Below are positions 10,952-19,309 of a stretch of DNA of 44,632 nt, one piece after another. The stretch covers positions 1-44,632 of the forward strand of contig SOJX01000131.1 of assembly GCA_004376375.1 (NCBI GenBank), in the 5' to 3' direction. Each line of letters begins with the position of its first letter. The stretch's first letter is position 1. A model generated the notes under the pieces. It was not told the origin of the DNA and ran no database searches. It saw only the letters and a program-made list of their open reading frames with translations. The stretch comes from Planctomycetota bacterium (GTDB lineage Bacteria > Planctomycetota > E44-bin39). The translations under genes were made by a program, and so were the position numbers.

Positions 10952-11251
10952 CTATGCAGGTACCGACTGCCTGATATATTCAAGCTCTTCGTCGCTCACA
11001 CCCTGAACGGGCAACACAACGGCGATTTTGAGGTTTCCGTTCTGTTTCCTGATCCAGTTGAAGATCGCAAGGCCAAGCGAATCAATGGAGGTGGTTTCAC
11101 GGAGGTCGAACTTCAGTTTCCACCTGCCCGACTCCGCGGCCGAGCGGAGAATTTCCAGTCCCCTCCTTGCCGCGTGGCCGGTGAGCTTGCCGGCGACGCG
11201 CATCTGCATCAGCCCGTCCTCAGTAAATGCTACTGATAATGACGTATTCAT
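10952..11251 (-). CDS. STAS-domain protein, anti-anti-sigma-like (operon B, gene 3)
   Basis: This is a 99-aa cytoplasmic protein starting at ATG 11251 with GAGGG 9 bases upstream. STAS features are MRVAGKLTGHAARRG, LKFDLRETTSIDSLGLAIFNWI and a final helix VSDEELEYIRQS. Ser58 of D-S-L-G is the candidate phosphorylation site. It shares the core T-S-I-D-S and the K-Q/T-Q-N-G loop with the STAS protein of operon A, and sits at the same position in the operon. It lacks the basic tail of its paralogue. Confidence 0.82.
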   Translation of the reverse strand: MNTSLSVAFTEDGLMQMRVAGKLTGHAARRGLEILRSAAESGRWKLKFDLRETTSIDSLGLAIFNWIRKQNGNLKIAVVLPVQGVSDEELEYIRQSVPA

Positions 11252-11296
11252 CGCGTTACCCTCTTCAAAACCTGTTGCCTGTGACAGTGGACAGGC

Positions 11297-12121
11297 TTAT
11301 TGCCTTGTCTTTCCTGAGAAAAAACTCAGCGCCTCGTGGAACTGGGTGATGCTGCCGTGCTGGCCGGCGCCGGGGCCGCTGTAGGGCGCATCGTCCGGAA
11401 GCCTGTAGCCGGCGTTTCTCATGCCGTCGACGATGGCGTTCGCGTCCGGATAATCGCCACCCGGGCCCGCGTTTCCCCACGGTGCAAATCCCAGTTCAGC
11501 CGCCGTCTGAGAAGGCGTGCCTGAAGCGTTTACATCGTTTGCCCAGTAGGCCGCAAAATACGACTGCCTGAGCTGAAAACCCAGTTCCAGTGCGGCCGTC
11601 GTGCCGGCAGACTCACCGAGCAGGCAGGTGCGGTCATTATCAATATTGAAATTGGCGCGGACGTCGTCAATCACATCTGCCCCGGCCTGGCCGTTCCCGC
11701 GATAGGTCGGCCCGTCGAGCACTGCGCAGATGAAACTGCCGATCTTGTCGCCGTTCTGCCTGAGGTTCGAGGTCATCGTACTCGCGCCCTCGGTACCGCT
11801 GAAGACAATCAAAAGCTCGTTCGGAGAGCTTTCACTGTAAGAACCGGGGACAATAAGGTTGTAACTCACACCACTGGGCGTCGTTCCGCTTGAACCACTC
11901 CCGCCCGAGCCGCCGGAAGAACCTCCAAAGGGAACGTCGGTCGGGCCGCCGCCGTTGCCGCCGCCGCCAGTTCCGGTGCCTGTGCTGCCTCCGCCACCGG
12001 TTGAGCCGCCTCCGCCTGAACCACTGCTCCGACCGGATTTATGACTGCCCCCGCAACCCGCCACGGCGAAAGTGAGGCTGAATGCGGCTACAATAATTAT
12101 AAGAATCGAAATCCGTTTCAT
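11297..12121 (-). CDS. alpha/beta-hydrolase lipoprotein (operon B, gene 2)
   Basis: The start ATG 12121 has GGAGGA 8 bases upstream. This is a 274-aa lipoprotein: lipobox VAGC (Cys23), tag CGGSHKSGRSS, and a Gly/Ser/Thr linker to about residue 80. The hydrolase domain has ELLIVFSGTEGA, a strand FICAVLDGP, the elbow LLGESAGTT with Ser171 as nucleophile, and a C-terminal His in AGQHGSITQFHEALSFF. It is probably a surface esterase. It corresponds in position to the operon A hydrolase (4396-5193) but the catalytic domains differ, so the two have diverged or one was replaced. Confidence 0.8.
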   Translation of the reverse strand: MKRISILIIIVAAFSLTFAVAGCGGSHKSGRSSGSGGGGSTGGGGSTGTGTGGGGNGGGPTDVPFGGSSGGSGGSGSSGTTPSGVSYNLIVPGSYSESSPNELLIVFSGTEGASTMTSNLRQNGDKIGSFICAVLDGPTYRGNGQAGADVIDDVRANFNIDNDRTCLLGESAGTTAALELGFQLRQSYFAAYWANDVNASGTPSQTAAELGFAPWGNAGPGGDYPDANAIVDGMRNAGYRLPDDAPYSGPGAGQHGSITQFHEALSFFSGKTRQ

Positions 12122-12168
12122 GTCTCTTCCTCCGTAATACATACTTGTAAAAGGTTTCTTCCCGTTGC

Positions 12169-12861
12169 TTATTCCCCGAAAATCAGGACCCACCATATCT
12201 CGTTGTCGGCAAGGTCGGCCTTGCCGACGCCGAGCATGGTCTTATGGCAGTATTCACCAGTCCCCGTCTGATAGGCGATTCCTTCCCTTGCCGTTCCGTT
12301 GGCTTTCGTGTGCCAGCGGCCGTGCATATTTCCGTCCAGCTCGTTGGTTGACTTGCCGGTAATCATGAACTTGGGCGAATCAAGCCCGCATGCCCAGAAC
12401 GGCTCGTGCTCCTGGTGCTGGTTTGGGAAACGCTCACCTTTCGGCGAGCCGCCGGCCCTGACAGCTTCCGCTTCCGCCTGCGCTTCATCTGCAAGAGCGT
12501 CGTCCCACGTCATCGTGCGCGACCAGGTCATCTCATTGCGGAAATAACCCTGCCAGGGATATCCGTCGTAAGGGCTGTGGTCCGAGTATTCTCTTCTGAA
12601 ATTGTTTATGTCGTTGAACATGTCCTGCACTGTAAAAAGTCCGGTGTTTGCATCATTTGTCGTATTGGCTGCAGCGCCGCTTCCGCCGGCACTGCCACCG
12701 TTACTTCCTCCGGTTCCGCCGGTGCCTGTACCGGTTCCGCCAGTGGAGCCGTAGCTGGGAGAACTTCCCCGGCCGGACTTATGGCTGCCACCGCAACCGG
12801 GGACTGCCAGAATCAATCCGAAAACAATGATGACGACGATACATACGATGTTCCGTTTCAT
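12169..12861 (-). CDS. CAP/SCP-like domain lipoprotein (operon B, gene 1)
   Basis: The start is ATG 12861, with GGGGGAG 7 bases upstream and downstream of the sigma54 promoter; longer starts would lie upstream of the transcript. The lipobox is VPGC (Cys23), then CGGSHKSGRGS and a short Gly-Thr linker. The CAP-like domain is the closest relative of operon A gene 1: VQDMFNDINNFRREYSDHSPYDGYPWQGYF, MTWDDALADEAQAEAEAVRAGGSPKG, and the final IWWVLIFGE. Both carry the P-Y-x-G-x-P-W-x-G segment absent from gene 5 of operon A. It is the first gene of operon B, 47 bp before the hydrolase gene. Confidence 0.82.
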   Translation of the reverse strand: MKRNIVCIVVIIVFGLILAVPGCGGSHKSGRGSSPSYGSTGGTGTGTGGTGGSNGGSAGGSGAAANTTNDANTGLFTVQDMFNDINNFRREYSDHSPYDGYPWQGYFRNEMTWSRTMTWDDALADEAQAEAEAVRAGGSPKGERFPNQHQEHEPFWACGLDSPKFMITGKSTNELDGNMHGRWHTKANGTAREGIAYQTGTGEYCHKTMLGVGKADLADNEIWWVLIFGE

Positions 12862-12906
12862 TTTTTCTCCCCCGAGATAAAGTGAATAAACTGTTATCGT
12901 TAATAT

Positions 12907-12922
12907 AGCAACACACATGCCG
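12907..12922 (-). promoter_or_regulatory. sigma54 (-24/-12) promoter of lipoprotein operon B
   Basis: On the minus strand CGGCATGTGTGTTGCT matches TGGYAYR-N4-TTGCW at every position but the first: GG at 12921-12920, GC at 12909-12908, 10 bp between. Transcription should start near 12897, about 36 nt before the ATG of the first gene. Confidence 0.75.
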
Positions 12923-13020
12923 CTCGGGATTTTTCCGGCGGCGGCGGGCATATCTTATTGTGTTATTTGGCGTTAGGGCGCATGGACCTGGGCGGGCAGA
13001 GGATTATAATACGCCTGCAT

Positions 13021-13045
13021 TGTTGCTGATAAGCAACAGTGTTGC
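13021..13045. promoter_or_regulatory. 18-bp dyad plus half-site, candidate UAS for sigma54 activator (site B)
   Basis: TGTTGCTGATAAGCAACA (13021-13038) is a palindrome with perfect 7-bp arms. One base later TGTTGC recurs (13040-13045) as the left half of a second site, giving the same 19-bp step as site A. The dyad is 99 bp from the -24 element of the operon B promoter; site A is 97 bp from its promoter. The arm sequence differs from site A by a swap of the last two bases (GC for CG). Confidence 0.65.
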
Positions 13046-13068
13046 TGGGAATATACGATTTCAGTCGT

Positions 13069-13103
13069 GAGACTTGAGACCTGAGACCTGAGGCCTGAGG
13101 CCT
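13069..13103. repeat. heptamer tandem repeat (GAGACCT-type, 5 copies)
   Basis: Five consecutive 7-bp units: GAGACTT, GAGACCT twice, GAGGCCT twice. One of several unrelated-sequence heptamer arrays in the window, all intergenic or at gene ends. Confidence 0.8.
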
Positions 13104-13218
13104 GGGTCGCGGGTCAGGGATTGCAGCATCCATATTTATTGCATATTATCTTGTGTCCTGTGGACAGGTATGATATCCAATTTAAAATGACTCCCGGGAA
13201 ATTTCCCTGAGGAATAGT

Positions 13219-13611
13219 ATGGATCTGGATACCGAAATGAAAATTAATATTATATTCTGCACGGTAATCAACTGCATTATTGCGCCATTCTGGGTCGGAA
13301 AATTCTATAAACTGCCTGCAAGTATCTGGTTTGTTGTGTTTATCGCATTATCCGCCTGCTTTTACATCGGCATTGTCAGCAGCCTTGAACTTCTGCATCC
13401 GTTATCCATAGAGCAATCTTCATTCGTGGTAAAAATACTCGGTATCTGTGCCATTGGATATCTGTTAGGCGTAATGGGATTTTCAGCAGCACTCTGGGCC
13501 GCCAGCCTGAAACAACAACCGGCAGACTTCCGCAAGCTGTTACTGGCCGGTATGATAGCCTCTTTTATTCTGCTTGTCCTTTTTGTATCAGGATTCTGGG
13601 TGTTAGTTTAG
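13219..13611 (+). CDS. small integral membrane protein, unknown function
   Basis: This is a 130-aa protein starting at ATG with GAGGAA 8 bases upstream. It has four hydrophobic segments (about residues 8-26, 34-55, 68-92 and 106-129) and no recognisable domain. Its DNA is more AT-rich and its codon use looser than its neighbours, suggesting different ancestry. It lies between the operon B enhancer site and the convergent regulator gene. A 12-bp palindrome CCTGTGGACAGG (13157-13168) lies about 50 bp upstream and might be an operator. I do not recognise the family. Confidence 0.6.
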   Translation: MDLDTEMKINIIFCTVINCIIAPFWVGKFYKLPASIWFVVFIALSACFYIGIVSSLELLHPLSIEQSSFVVKILGICAIGYLLGVMGFSAALWAASLKQQPADFRKLLLAGMIASFILLVLFVSGFWVLV

Positions 13612-13639
13612 CCATAAATCTTTTTGTCGAAAGATATCC

Positions 13640-13725
13640 TGGATTCCGGCCTGCGCCGGAATGACGGCAAAATGGGCGACGCGACGCGTCGCCCCTACAT
13701 TATTAACGCGCCGCAAGCGGCGCCG
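13640..13725. repeat. cluster of three different REP-like hairpins
   Basis: Three palindromic elements follow each other: ATTCCGGC-CTGC-GCCGGAAT (13643-13662, same family as the array at 22454), GGGCGACGC-GAC-GCGTCGCCC followed by CTACA (13674-13699, related to the elements at 34107 and 40483), and GCGCCGC-AA-GCGGCGC (13708-13723, also at 19267 and, varied, at 30663). They fill the space between two convergent genes and may act as terminators or processing hairpins. Confidence 0.75.
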
Positions 13726-13750
13726 CTAACATATCAAATATCCCGTATCC

Positions 13751-16700
13751 TTACTTTCTTTCAATTCCCAGCTGGCGGCAGCGGCGGTAGAGCCAGGTCC
13801 TTTCTATCCCGATTCTTTTTGCAGCCTTGCTGTAATTGTAGTTCGTATTTTCCAGAACCGATATTATCAATTCCCTCTCAAACCTGTCCCTCGCATCTTT
13901 CATGGTCTCATCGGGCAGGAGCAGGACCTGGACCATTGCCGGTTTATCCGCCAGAGCTACTCCTTCCAGATGCTCCTTGAGAATCGGACCTTCCGCGGCG
14001 AGCGCGACTGCCCTGCGGATACGGTTCTCCAGCTCCCGGACGTTGCCGGGCCAGTCCTCGGCTATAAGCAGCTCCATCGCCGCGAGCGATACTTCTTTTT
14101 TCGAGGCTTTCATTTCCCCGGATATCAACTCCAGGAAATGCTCGACAAGGAGCACAACATCATCGCGCCGCTCGCGTAGCGGCGGCAGGTCGATGCGGAC
14201 GACATTTATCCTGTAGAAAAGGTCTTCCCTGAAAAGGCCGTCTTCGACAAGGTCTTCCAGAGGAATATTTGTCGAGCACACGAGCCGTATATCGACGGGG
14301 ACGGGGATCGCGGTCCCGATCCGCCTGATTTCGCGCTCCTCCAGGACGCGCAGCAGCTTGGCCTGCATCTCCAGGGACATGGAGCCGATTTCATCCAAGA
14401 AAAGCGTGCCCTTGTCGGCCGACTCGATAAGGCCCGTTTTGTCGGCATCCGCGCCGGTGAACGCGCCCTTCACATGCCCGAAAAGCTCGCTTTCGAGCAG
14501 TGACTCCGTGAGCGCTGCGCAGTTTATCGAGACAAACGGTTCTTCCTTGCGGCTGCTGTTGTAATGGAGAGCCTTCGCGACCAGCTCCTTGCCGGTCCCC
14601 GTCTCGCCGTATACGTAAACCGTAAGGTCCGTATCGGTAACCGAATCGAGGATGCGGAAAAGCTCGCGCATCGGTTTCGAGCGCCCGATAATATTCGTGT
14701 AGGCGTACCGCGTGCGCGTCTCCTCCTGCAGCGAGCGGAGCCTGGCCTGCATCTTCGCCTGCTCGACGGCGCGCGTGACGATGGGCGCGATACGCCCGGA
14801 AAACGCTTCCACGAGCTTGAGGTGAGTCTCGCTGAAAGTACGTGCAAGCGAAGTGGAGTCGAGGTAGACGACGCCGATGGTGTCCGCATTTTCGATTATC
14901 GGCACGCTCAGAACGGATTGCAGGCCCAGGTCGACGATGCTCTTTGCCTCGCGCAGGGATTCTTCGAGGCTGACGTCGGCGACGAGCCGCGATTTGCCGG
15001 ACCGGATAACCTCCCGGACCATGGTGTAGCTGGTCTCGTATTCGGGAGAGGTAATCTCTTCGTCGAGGACGTTGCGCGCCGCCAGATGCTTATGATTGCC
15101 CTTGTCGTCGGTAAGAATAATAAAACCCCGCTCGGCCTGCGTGAGGTCGAGAACCATTCCGAGCGCAAGGTTGAGGATTTTTTCTACGTCAAGCTCCTCG
15201 GTGGCAAGGCGCGTCACCATCCTGAGGAGCGCAAGCTCCTCCGGCGCATGCGGCTGTCTGCCGGCGCCCGCAGTTTCAGAGAGCCCTGAATCCGAATCCG
15301 CCGAAGGCGACCCGGCCTCCGACAGCTTCATTTTACTGCCGCCCAGGTAGCTCTTGATAACATCGAGCGGCCTGTAAAACGGAGAAGCGCGGAGGCTCCG
15401 CCGGTCGTATCCTTCCGGGACCTCGGAAGCAATCTTCTCAAACGTCTCCTCCGCTTCCTTATGGAAATCCGCGGCCTTCCCGCTCTCACCCGCCTCCACG
15501 GCCGCTTCGGCGGCGAGAACGGCCGAAGTGTAAAGCATCACAATCCCATCGGTCCGGCGCGCGGCTTTGAGAGCGGCTTCAGCATGACCCAGCGCTCCCA
15601 GCGGGTCACCGGCGGCAAGCGCATGCCTTGCTTTCATCCTCGTGAAATGATGCTCCTCGGTGACGCTCAGTTTCTCACCCTCGAGCGACTCGAGCAGTTT
15701 CGCCGCCTCTTTAATCTTACCGGCCCCTAGCAATACTTCCGCCCTCGTAACGGTGAGCGACTTTCCCTCGGAAGCGGTCCGGCCGGGTTTACGATCCCCC
15801 CCGATCAAGGCGGCGGCCTCGTCGATTTCGCCTTTCTGCAGACACAGCCAGACCCCGAATTCGACCGCCTGGGAAATCATTTCCGAGTTATCCGCCTCAT
15901 CGAGAGAGCGGATTCTTTTCAGGTCGGCGTCCGCCTTTTCGAAATCCCCGCAGAACACCGCGAAAATATACGCCCTGTTGTAGAGCGCAAAACTTTCCAT
16001 GGACCCGGAGTCGATCTCCCGAGCCAGTTCGATCGCTTCGTTGCAGTCGGCAAGCGCTGAGCGCGCCTCGCCCCGCAGGCTCTTCGCGGCCCCGCGCAGC
16101 ACAATTGCGTTCACCTTTAGGTGGTAATTCGAAGTTTTATCCGCGAGCTCGACGGCCATCTGGTACCAGTAGAGGGCTTCCCGGGCCTGGCATAAGATGT
16201 AATAAACATCGCCGATATTTATCAGCGCGATTCCATAACTGGCCTCGTCGCCGGAGACTTCAAGCAGGCGCTTGGCGGCCGTGAACGCGTCCAGAGATTT
16301 TTCGTATTCGGCAAGCTGCTTGTAGGCGGCGCCGATGTTCGCCTGCACGCAGCCTGCATCCAGAAGGCGGCCGGCCTTTTCATACTGCTCGAGCGCACGG
16401 CCGAACTCCACGAGGGCTTTTTCCCTGTTCCCCTTCTGCAGCAGCACCGCGCCCATCGCGTTGTGCATGTGCGCCCTGGCGGCTGCAGTGGTCTTCCGTT
16501 TCAGGACCGAATTTATGCGCCGCATCGCGTCACCGTACCGCCCGGCGCGCTCGTCAATCTGAATAATATGATAATCCAGCCTGTTCATTCCCTCGGTATC
16601 CTTGCGCGACGCGAACCGACGGCGCGCTTCCTTCCAATGCTTATGCGCTTCCTGCATCCGGCCTTTGAACGCCGCTATCTGGCCGGCGGCTTCCATTACC

Positions 16701-19093
16701 TCGGCATGAAAACGCTTGCGTGGATCAGCCAGAAGTTTTTTCCGCGCTTTCTTCAGGAATTTATCGGCTTCGCCGACTTTGCCGATGCGGCAATAGAGAC
16801 TTGTACGAAGAGGGAGGACTCCAACCGCGATCCCGGGATATTTCCACAAATTCCTGTCGTCGAGCGCTTCGAAACACTCAAGAGCCTTTTGAAGCCCCGC
16901 ATTCTGCCAGTAAAGCGAAGCCAGGCGCTGATAGACTTCAAACCATTCCCCGGTATGGGCCGGCAAATGCCTGCGCAGCGCCTCGTTCAGCAGGACGGCG
17001 TTTGAAGTCGCGGCCGTACTCTCGGCATGTTTTGCCGCCTTTTTCAACAGGACCAACAGGTCTTCCTTATTAATACCGGCCATTTCCGCCTGCAACGCCC
17101 GGTCTATAACGTTGCCGTCTGTTTTCTCGAGGTGTTTGTAAATTCGCTCATGCATAGTTCTGCGCTTTTCGGAGGCGATTTCTTTTAGCGACACCTCACC
17201 TAACGAACCGCTGGCGAGCGCATAATGCCCGTTATCATCAGAGACGACCAGGCGGCGGGACATAAGGCGGTTTATTGCTCCGACGCACGCATCAGCTTTT
17301 ATTCCGGTAGCTTCGCATAACAGGTCAAAATTCGCCGCGCGTCCGGCGCACGCTATCGCCTCGACGACGGGACGCTCGACCTCCGAAAGCGCCTGAAGCC
17401 TGTGCTTCAGGACTTCTTCACCGCCGACGGGGAGCTGCATATCGGCAATCGCCGCACTTGCGCGCCACTTGCCTGCTTCGTAGAACAGAAGCCCCGACTC
17501 GAACAACTGCTGGACGGTCTGCTCGATTATAAGCGGATTACCGCCGGCCGCGTCGAGCAGGGCCTGAACCACCTGCCCGGGCAGCTCGGAACCGCCCAGC
17601 ATGCAGGAGAGGAGCTTTTCGACCGATTCCCTGGAAATGGGTGCAAGGTTAATCCGCCCCCCGAGCCCGAGCGCCTCCAGCCGGTCGATGTTCGAGACAA
17701 CGTCCTTCGCCGCGCCCGTTTTCGTATTGCAGGCAACCAGTATTAACAGGGGAACATGTTCATTCTGCTGCTGCTTGAGCCAGAGAAGTTTTGCCAGATG
17801 CTCCAGAAACGAAAGCGTATCTTCATCCGCATCCTCCGCGTCGTCGATGGAAATCAGGATCGGCCGCTGCCGCGCCGCGGACAGAAGCAGAAGCGTTGTT
17901 TCATGTATTATGCCGCCCGGCCCGGCGCCTGCCGCATCGGCGGGACCGTCCGAAAGCGCGCTTATCGTCGATGCGAACTGTTCGGCGAGGTCTTCCGGCA
18001 GAGTCCCGGCAATGCTTCGCACGACATCGGTAAACGGACCGAAAGGCTGTTTCACCGGGGACGAGCCGCTGCACCGGACAAGATAGATCCCGCTCAGCTG
18101 GGCATAGTATCCTGCTTCACTCAGCAGGCGGCTCTTTCCGATTCCGGTCTCGCCGGTGAGGAAGCACACCGGTGGCTCGGTGAAACGATTCCTGAGCGCA
18201 TCGACAAGATTCTTCAGGCGCGCAAATTCCTTGTCCCGCCCGATAAACCCGCCGCCGCGGAGATAGGCCATCGCCGTCTCGGCCGTTTCCTCTTCCAGCG
18301 GGATATCCATCGCCTTGGACAGCGCACGGTTGACTTCGTTGGCGGAGAAATAGCGCGAGGCCGGGTCCCGCTCAAGCAGGCGCAGGATAACCCGCTCCAG
18401 CTCGACCGGGATTGTTCGGTCCAGGTTCCGAAGCGGCGCCGGGTTGAACGCCGCCTGCATCTGCAGTACGTCGAGAACGGTATCACCCTTAAACGGGATT
18501 CTCCCTGCAAGCGCTTCATAAAAGACAACGCCGAGCGAATACAGGTCGGAGCGCGGGTCGCCGAGCTCGCCGCGAACGACTTCCGGTGCGGCGTAGCCGA
18601 TAGTGCCGCGCATGGCGCCCGACGCCGGCGTCTCCGTCATGGCGAGGCCGAAATCGATCAGCCGTGCGACGCCTTCTGAATCAACGATGATGTTGCTTGG
18701 CTTCACATCATAATGCACGATGCCCTGTGTATGTATATGCTGCAGCGCTCGCAGGATCTGCGTGAAAAGGCGGGACTTTCCCGGATGGCCGAGTTTTCCA
18801 GCGGCCTCGGTTATGTTTTCGCCTTCAAGGAAATCGGAAGTGTAATACCACAGGCCCGACTCCCTGTCGAAGCCGAAATCGTAGACGTGCGCGATATTGG
18901 GGTGCTTCAGCTTGGTAAGAATCGAGAACTCGTGCCGCAGGTGTTCGAGGTGCCCTGCCCCGCGCGCCTCGAGCAGCTTCAGAGCCAGCTCGCTGTCATC
19001 CTGATGCTTATCTTTTACAAGGTAAACTTTGCCGGCAGCGCCTTCGCCAAGCAACCGCTCGACGTTGTAACGGTTTGCAATAGTTCGGAGCAT
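13751..19093 (-). CDS. Ser/Thr kinase - ATPase - TPR - GAF - sigma54 activator fusion (1780 aa)
   Basis: The start is ATG 19093 (GGAG 10-13 bases upstream), preferred over ATG 19135, which lacks a ribosome-binding site. Domains in order: Ser/Thr kinase (about 9-275) with glycine loop 16-21, Lys39, catalytic Asp129 in HYDVKPSN and Asp147 in DFG, then APE; all catalytic residues are present, but the HRD Arg is Tyr, as in non-RD kinases. Next come an AAA_16-type ATPase (Walker A GETGIGKS at about 314), TPR repeats (about 690-1200), GAF (about 1290-1440), and an AAA+ sigma54 domain with GETGTGKE at 1496 and GAFTGA at 1543. A Fis-type HTH closes the protein. The front half resembles PknK-type kinases. 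It probably links a cytoplasmic signal to sigma54 transcription. A truncated paralogue lies at 2-3391. Confidence 0.93.
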   Translation of the reverse strand: MLRTIANRYNVERLLGEGAAGKVYLVKDKHQDDSELALKLLEARGAGHLEHLRHEFSILTKLKHPNIAHVYDFGFDRESGLWYYTSDFLEGENITEAAGKLGHPGKSRLFTQILRALQHIHTQGIVHYDVKPSNIIVDSEGVARLIDFGLAMTETPASGAMRGTIGYAAPEVVRGELGDPRSDLYSLGVVFYEALAGRIPFKGDTVLDVLQMQAAFNPAPLRNLDRTIPVELERVILRLLERDPASRYFSANEVNRALSKAMDIPLEEETAETAMAYLRGGGFIGRDKEFARLKNLVDALRNRFTEPPVCFLTGETGIGKSRLLSEAGYYAQLSGIYLVRCSGSSPVKQPFGPFTDVVRSIAGTLPEDLAEQFASTISALSDGPADAAGAGPGGIIHETTLLLLSAARQRPILISIDDAEDADEDTLSFLEHLAKLLWLKQQQNEHVPLLILVACNTKTGAAKDVVSNIDRLEALGLGGRINLAPISRESVEKLLSCMLGGSELPGQVVQALLDAAGGNPLIIEQTVQQLFESGLLFYEAGKWRASAAIADMQLPVGGEEVLKHRLQALSEVERPVVEAIACAGRAANFDLLCEATGIKADACVGAINRLMSRRLVVSDDNGHYALASGSLGEVSLKEIASEKRRTMHERIYKHLEKTDGNVIDRALQAEMAGINKEDLLVLLKKAAKHAESTAATSNAVLLNEALRRHLPAHTGEWFEVYQRLASLYWQNAGLQKALECFEALDDRNLWKYPGIAVGVLPLRTSLYCRIGKVGEADKFLKKARKKLLADPRKRFHAEVMEAAGQIAAFKGRMQEAHKHWKEARRRFASRKDTEGMNRLDYHIIQIDERAGRYGDAMRRINSVLKRKTTAAARAHMHNAMGAVLLQKGNREKALVEFGRALEQYEKAGRLLDAGCVQANIGAAYKQLAEYEKSLDAFTAAKRLLEVSGDEASYGIALINIGDVYYILCQAREALYWYQMAVELADKTSNYHLKVNAIVLRGAAKSLRGEARSALADCNEAIELAREIDSGSMESFALYNRAYIFAVFCGDFEKADADLKRIRSLDEADNSEMISQAVEFGVWLCLQKGEIDEAAALIGGDRKPGRTASEGKSLTVTRAEVLLGAGKIKEAAKLLESLEGEKLSVTEEHHFTRMKARHALAAGDPLGALGHAEAALKAARRTDGIVMLYTSAVLAAEAAVEAGESGKAADFHKEAEETFEKIASEVPEGYDRRSLRASPFYRPLDVIKSYLGGSKMKLSEAGSPSADSDSGLSETAGAGRQPHAPEELALLRMVTRLATEELDVEKILNLALGMVLDLTQAERGFIILTDDKGNHKHLAARNVLDEEITSPEYETSYTMVREVIRSGKSRLVADVSLEESLREAKSIVDLGLQSVLSVPIIENADTIGVVYLDSTSLARTFSETHLKLVEAFSGRIAPIVTRAVEQAKMQARLRSLQEETRTRYAYTNIIGRSKPMRELFRILDSVTDTDLTVYVYGETGTGKELVAKALHYNSSRKEEPFVSINCAALTESLLESELFGHVKGAFTGADADKTGLIESADKGTLFLDEIGSMSLEMQAKLLRVLEEREIRRIGTAIPVPVDIRLVCSTNIPLEDLVEDGLFREDLFYRINVVRIDLPPLRERRDDVVLLVEHFLELISGEMKASKKEVSLAAMELLIAEDWPGNVRELENRIRRAVALAAEGPILKEHLEGVALADKPAMVQVLLLPDETMKDARDRFERELIISVLENTNYNYSKAAKRIGIERTWLYRRCRQLGIERK

Positions 19094-19202
19094 CAAATAT
19101 TCTCCGCTGAATCGTCTTAATGACCCAACATACATTCAAACGTTATTAGATTCAAGGTAAATGATGGGGGCGACCCGCGCCACTGGGTGGCTGCTATAAG
19201 AA

Positions 19203-19282
19203 GGGATAAGGTAATAAGGGATACGGGATAAGGAAGAAGGGCGGGTCTCTGACCCGCCCCTGTAACGCGCCGCAAGCGGCGC
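19203..19282. repeat. degenerate heptamers plus two hairpins (terminator-like)
   Basis: Degenerate 7-bp units (GGGATAA, GGTAATA, AGGGATA, CGGGATA, AGGAAGA; 19203-19237) are followed by a perfect 9-bp stem GGGCGGGTC-TCT-GACCCGCCC (19239-19259) and the GCGCCGC-AA-GCGGCGC element (19267-19282). The stems lie just after the stop of the minus-strand gene at 19310 and may terminate it, although there is no clean U-run. Confidence 0.65.
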
Positions 19283-19309
19283 CGCCAAATGTATTATTTG
19301 ATAAAGAAA

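Noticed and set aside
14564..15289. Antisense reading frames inside the kinase-sigma54 gene
   Set aside because: They mirror a GC-rich coding frame, show no domain, and the opposite strand encodes well conserved GAF and AAA+ motifs.
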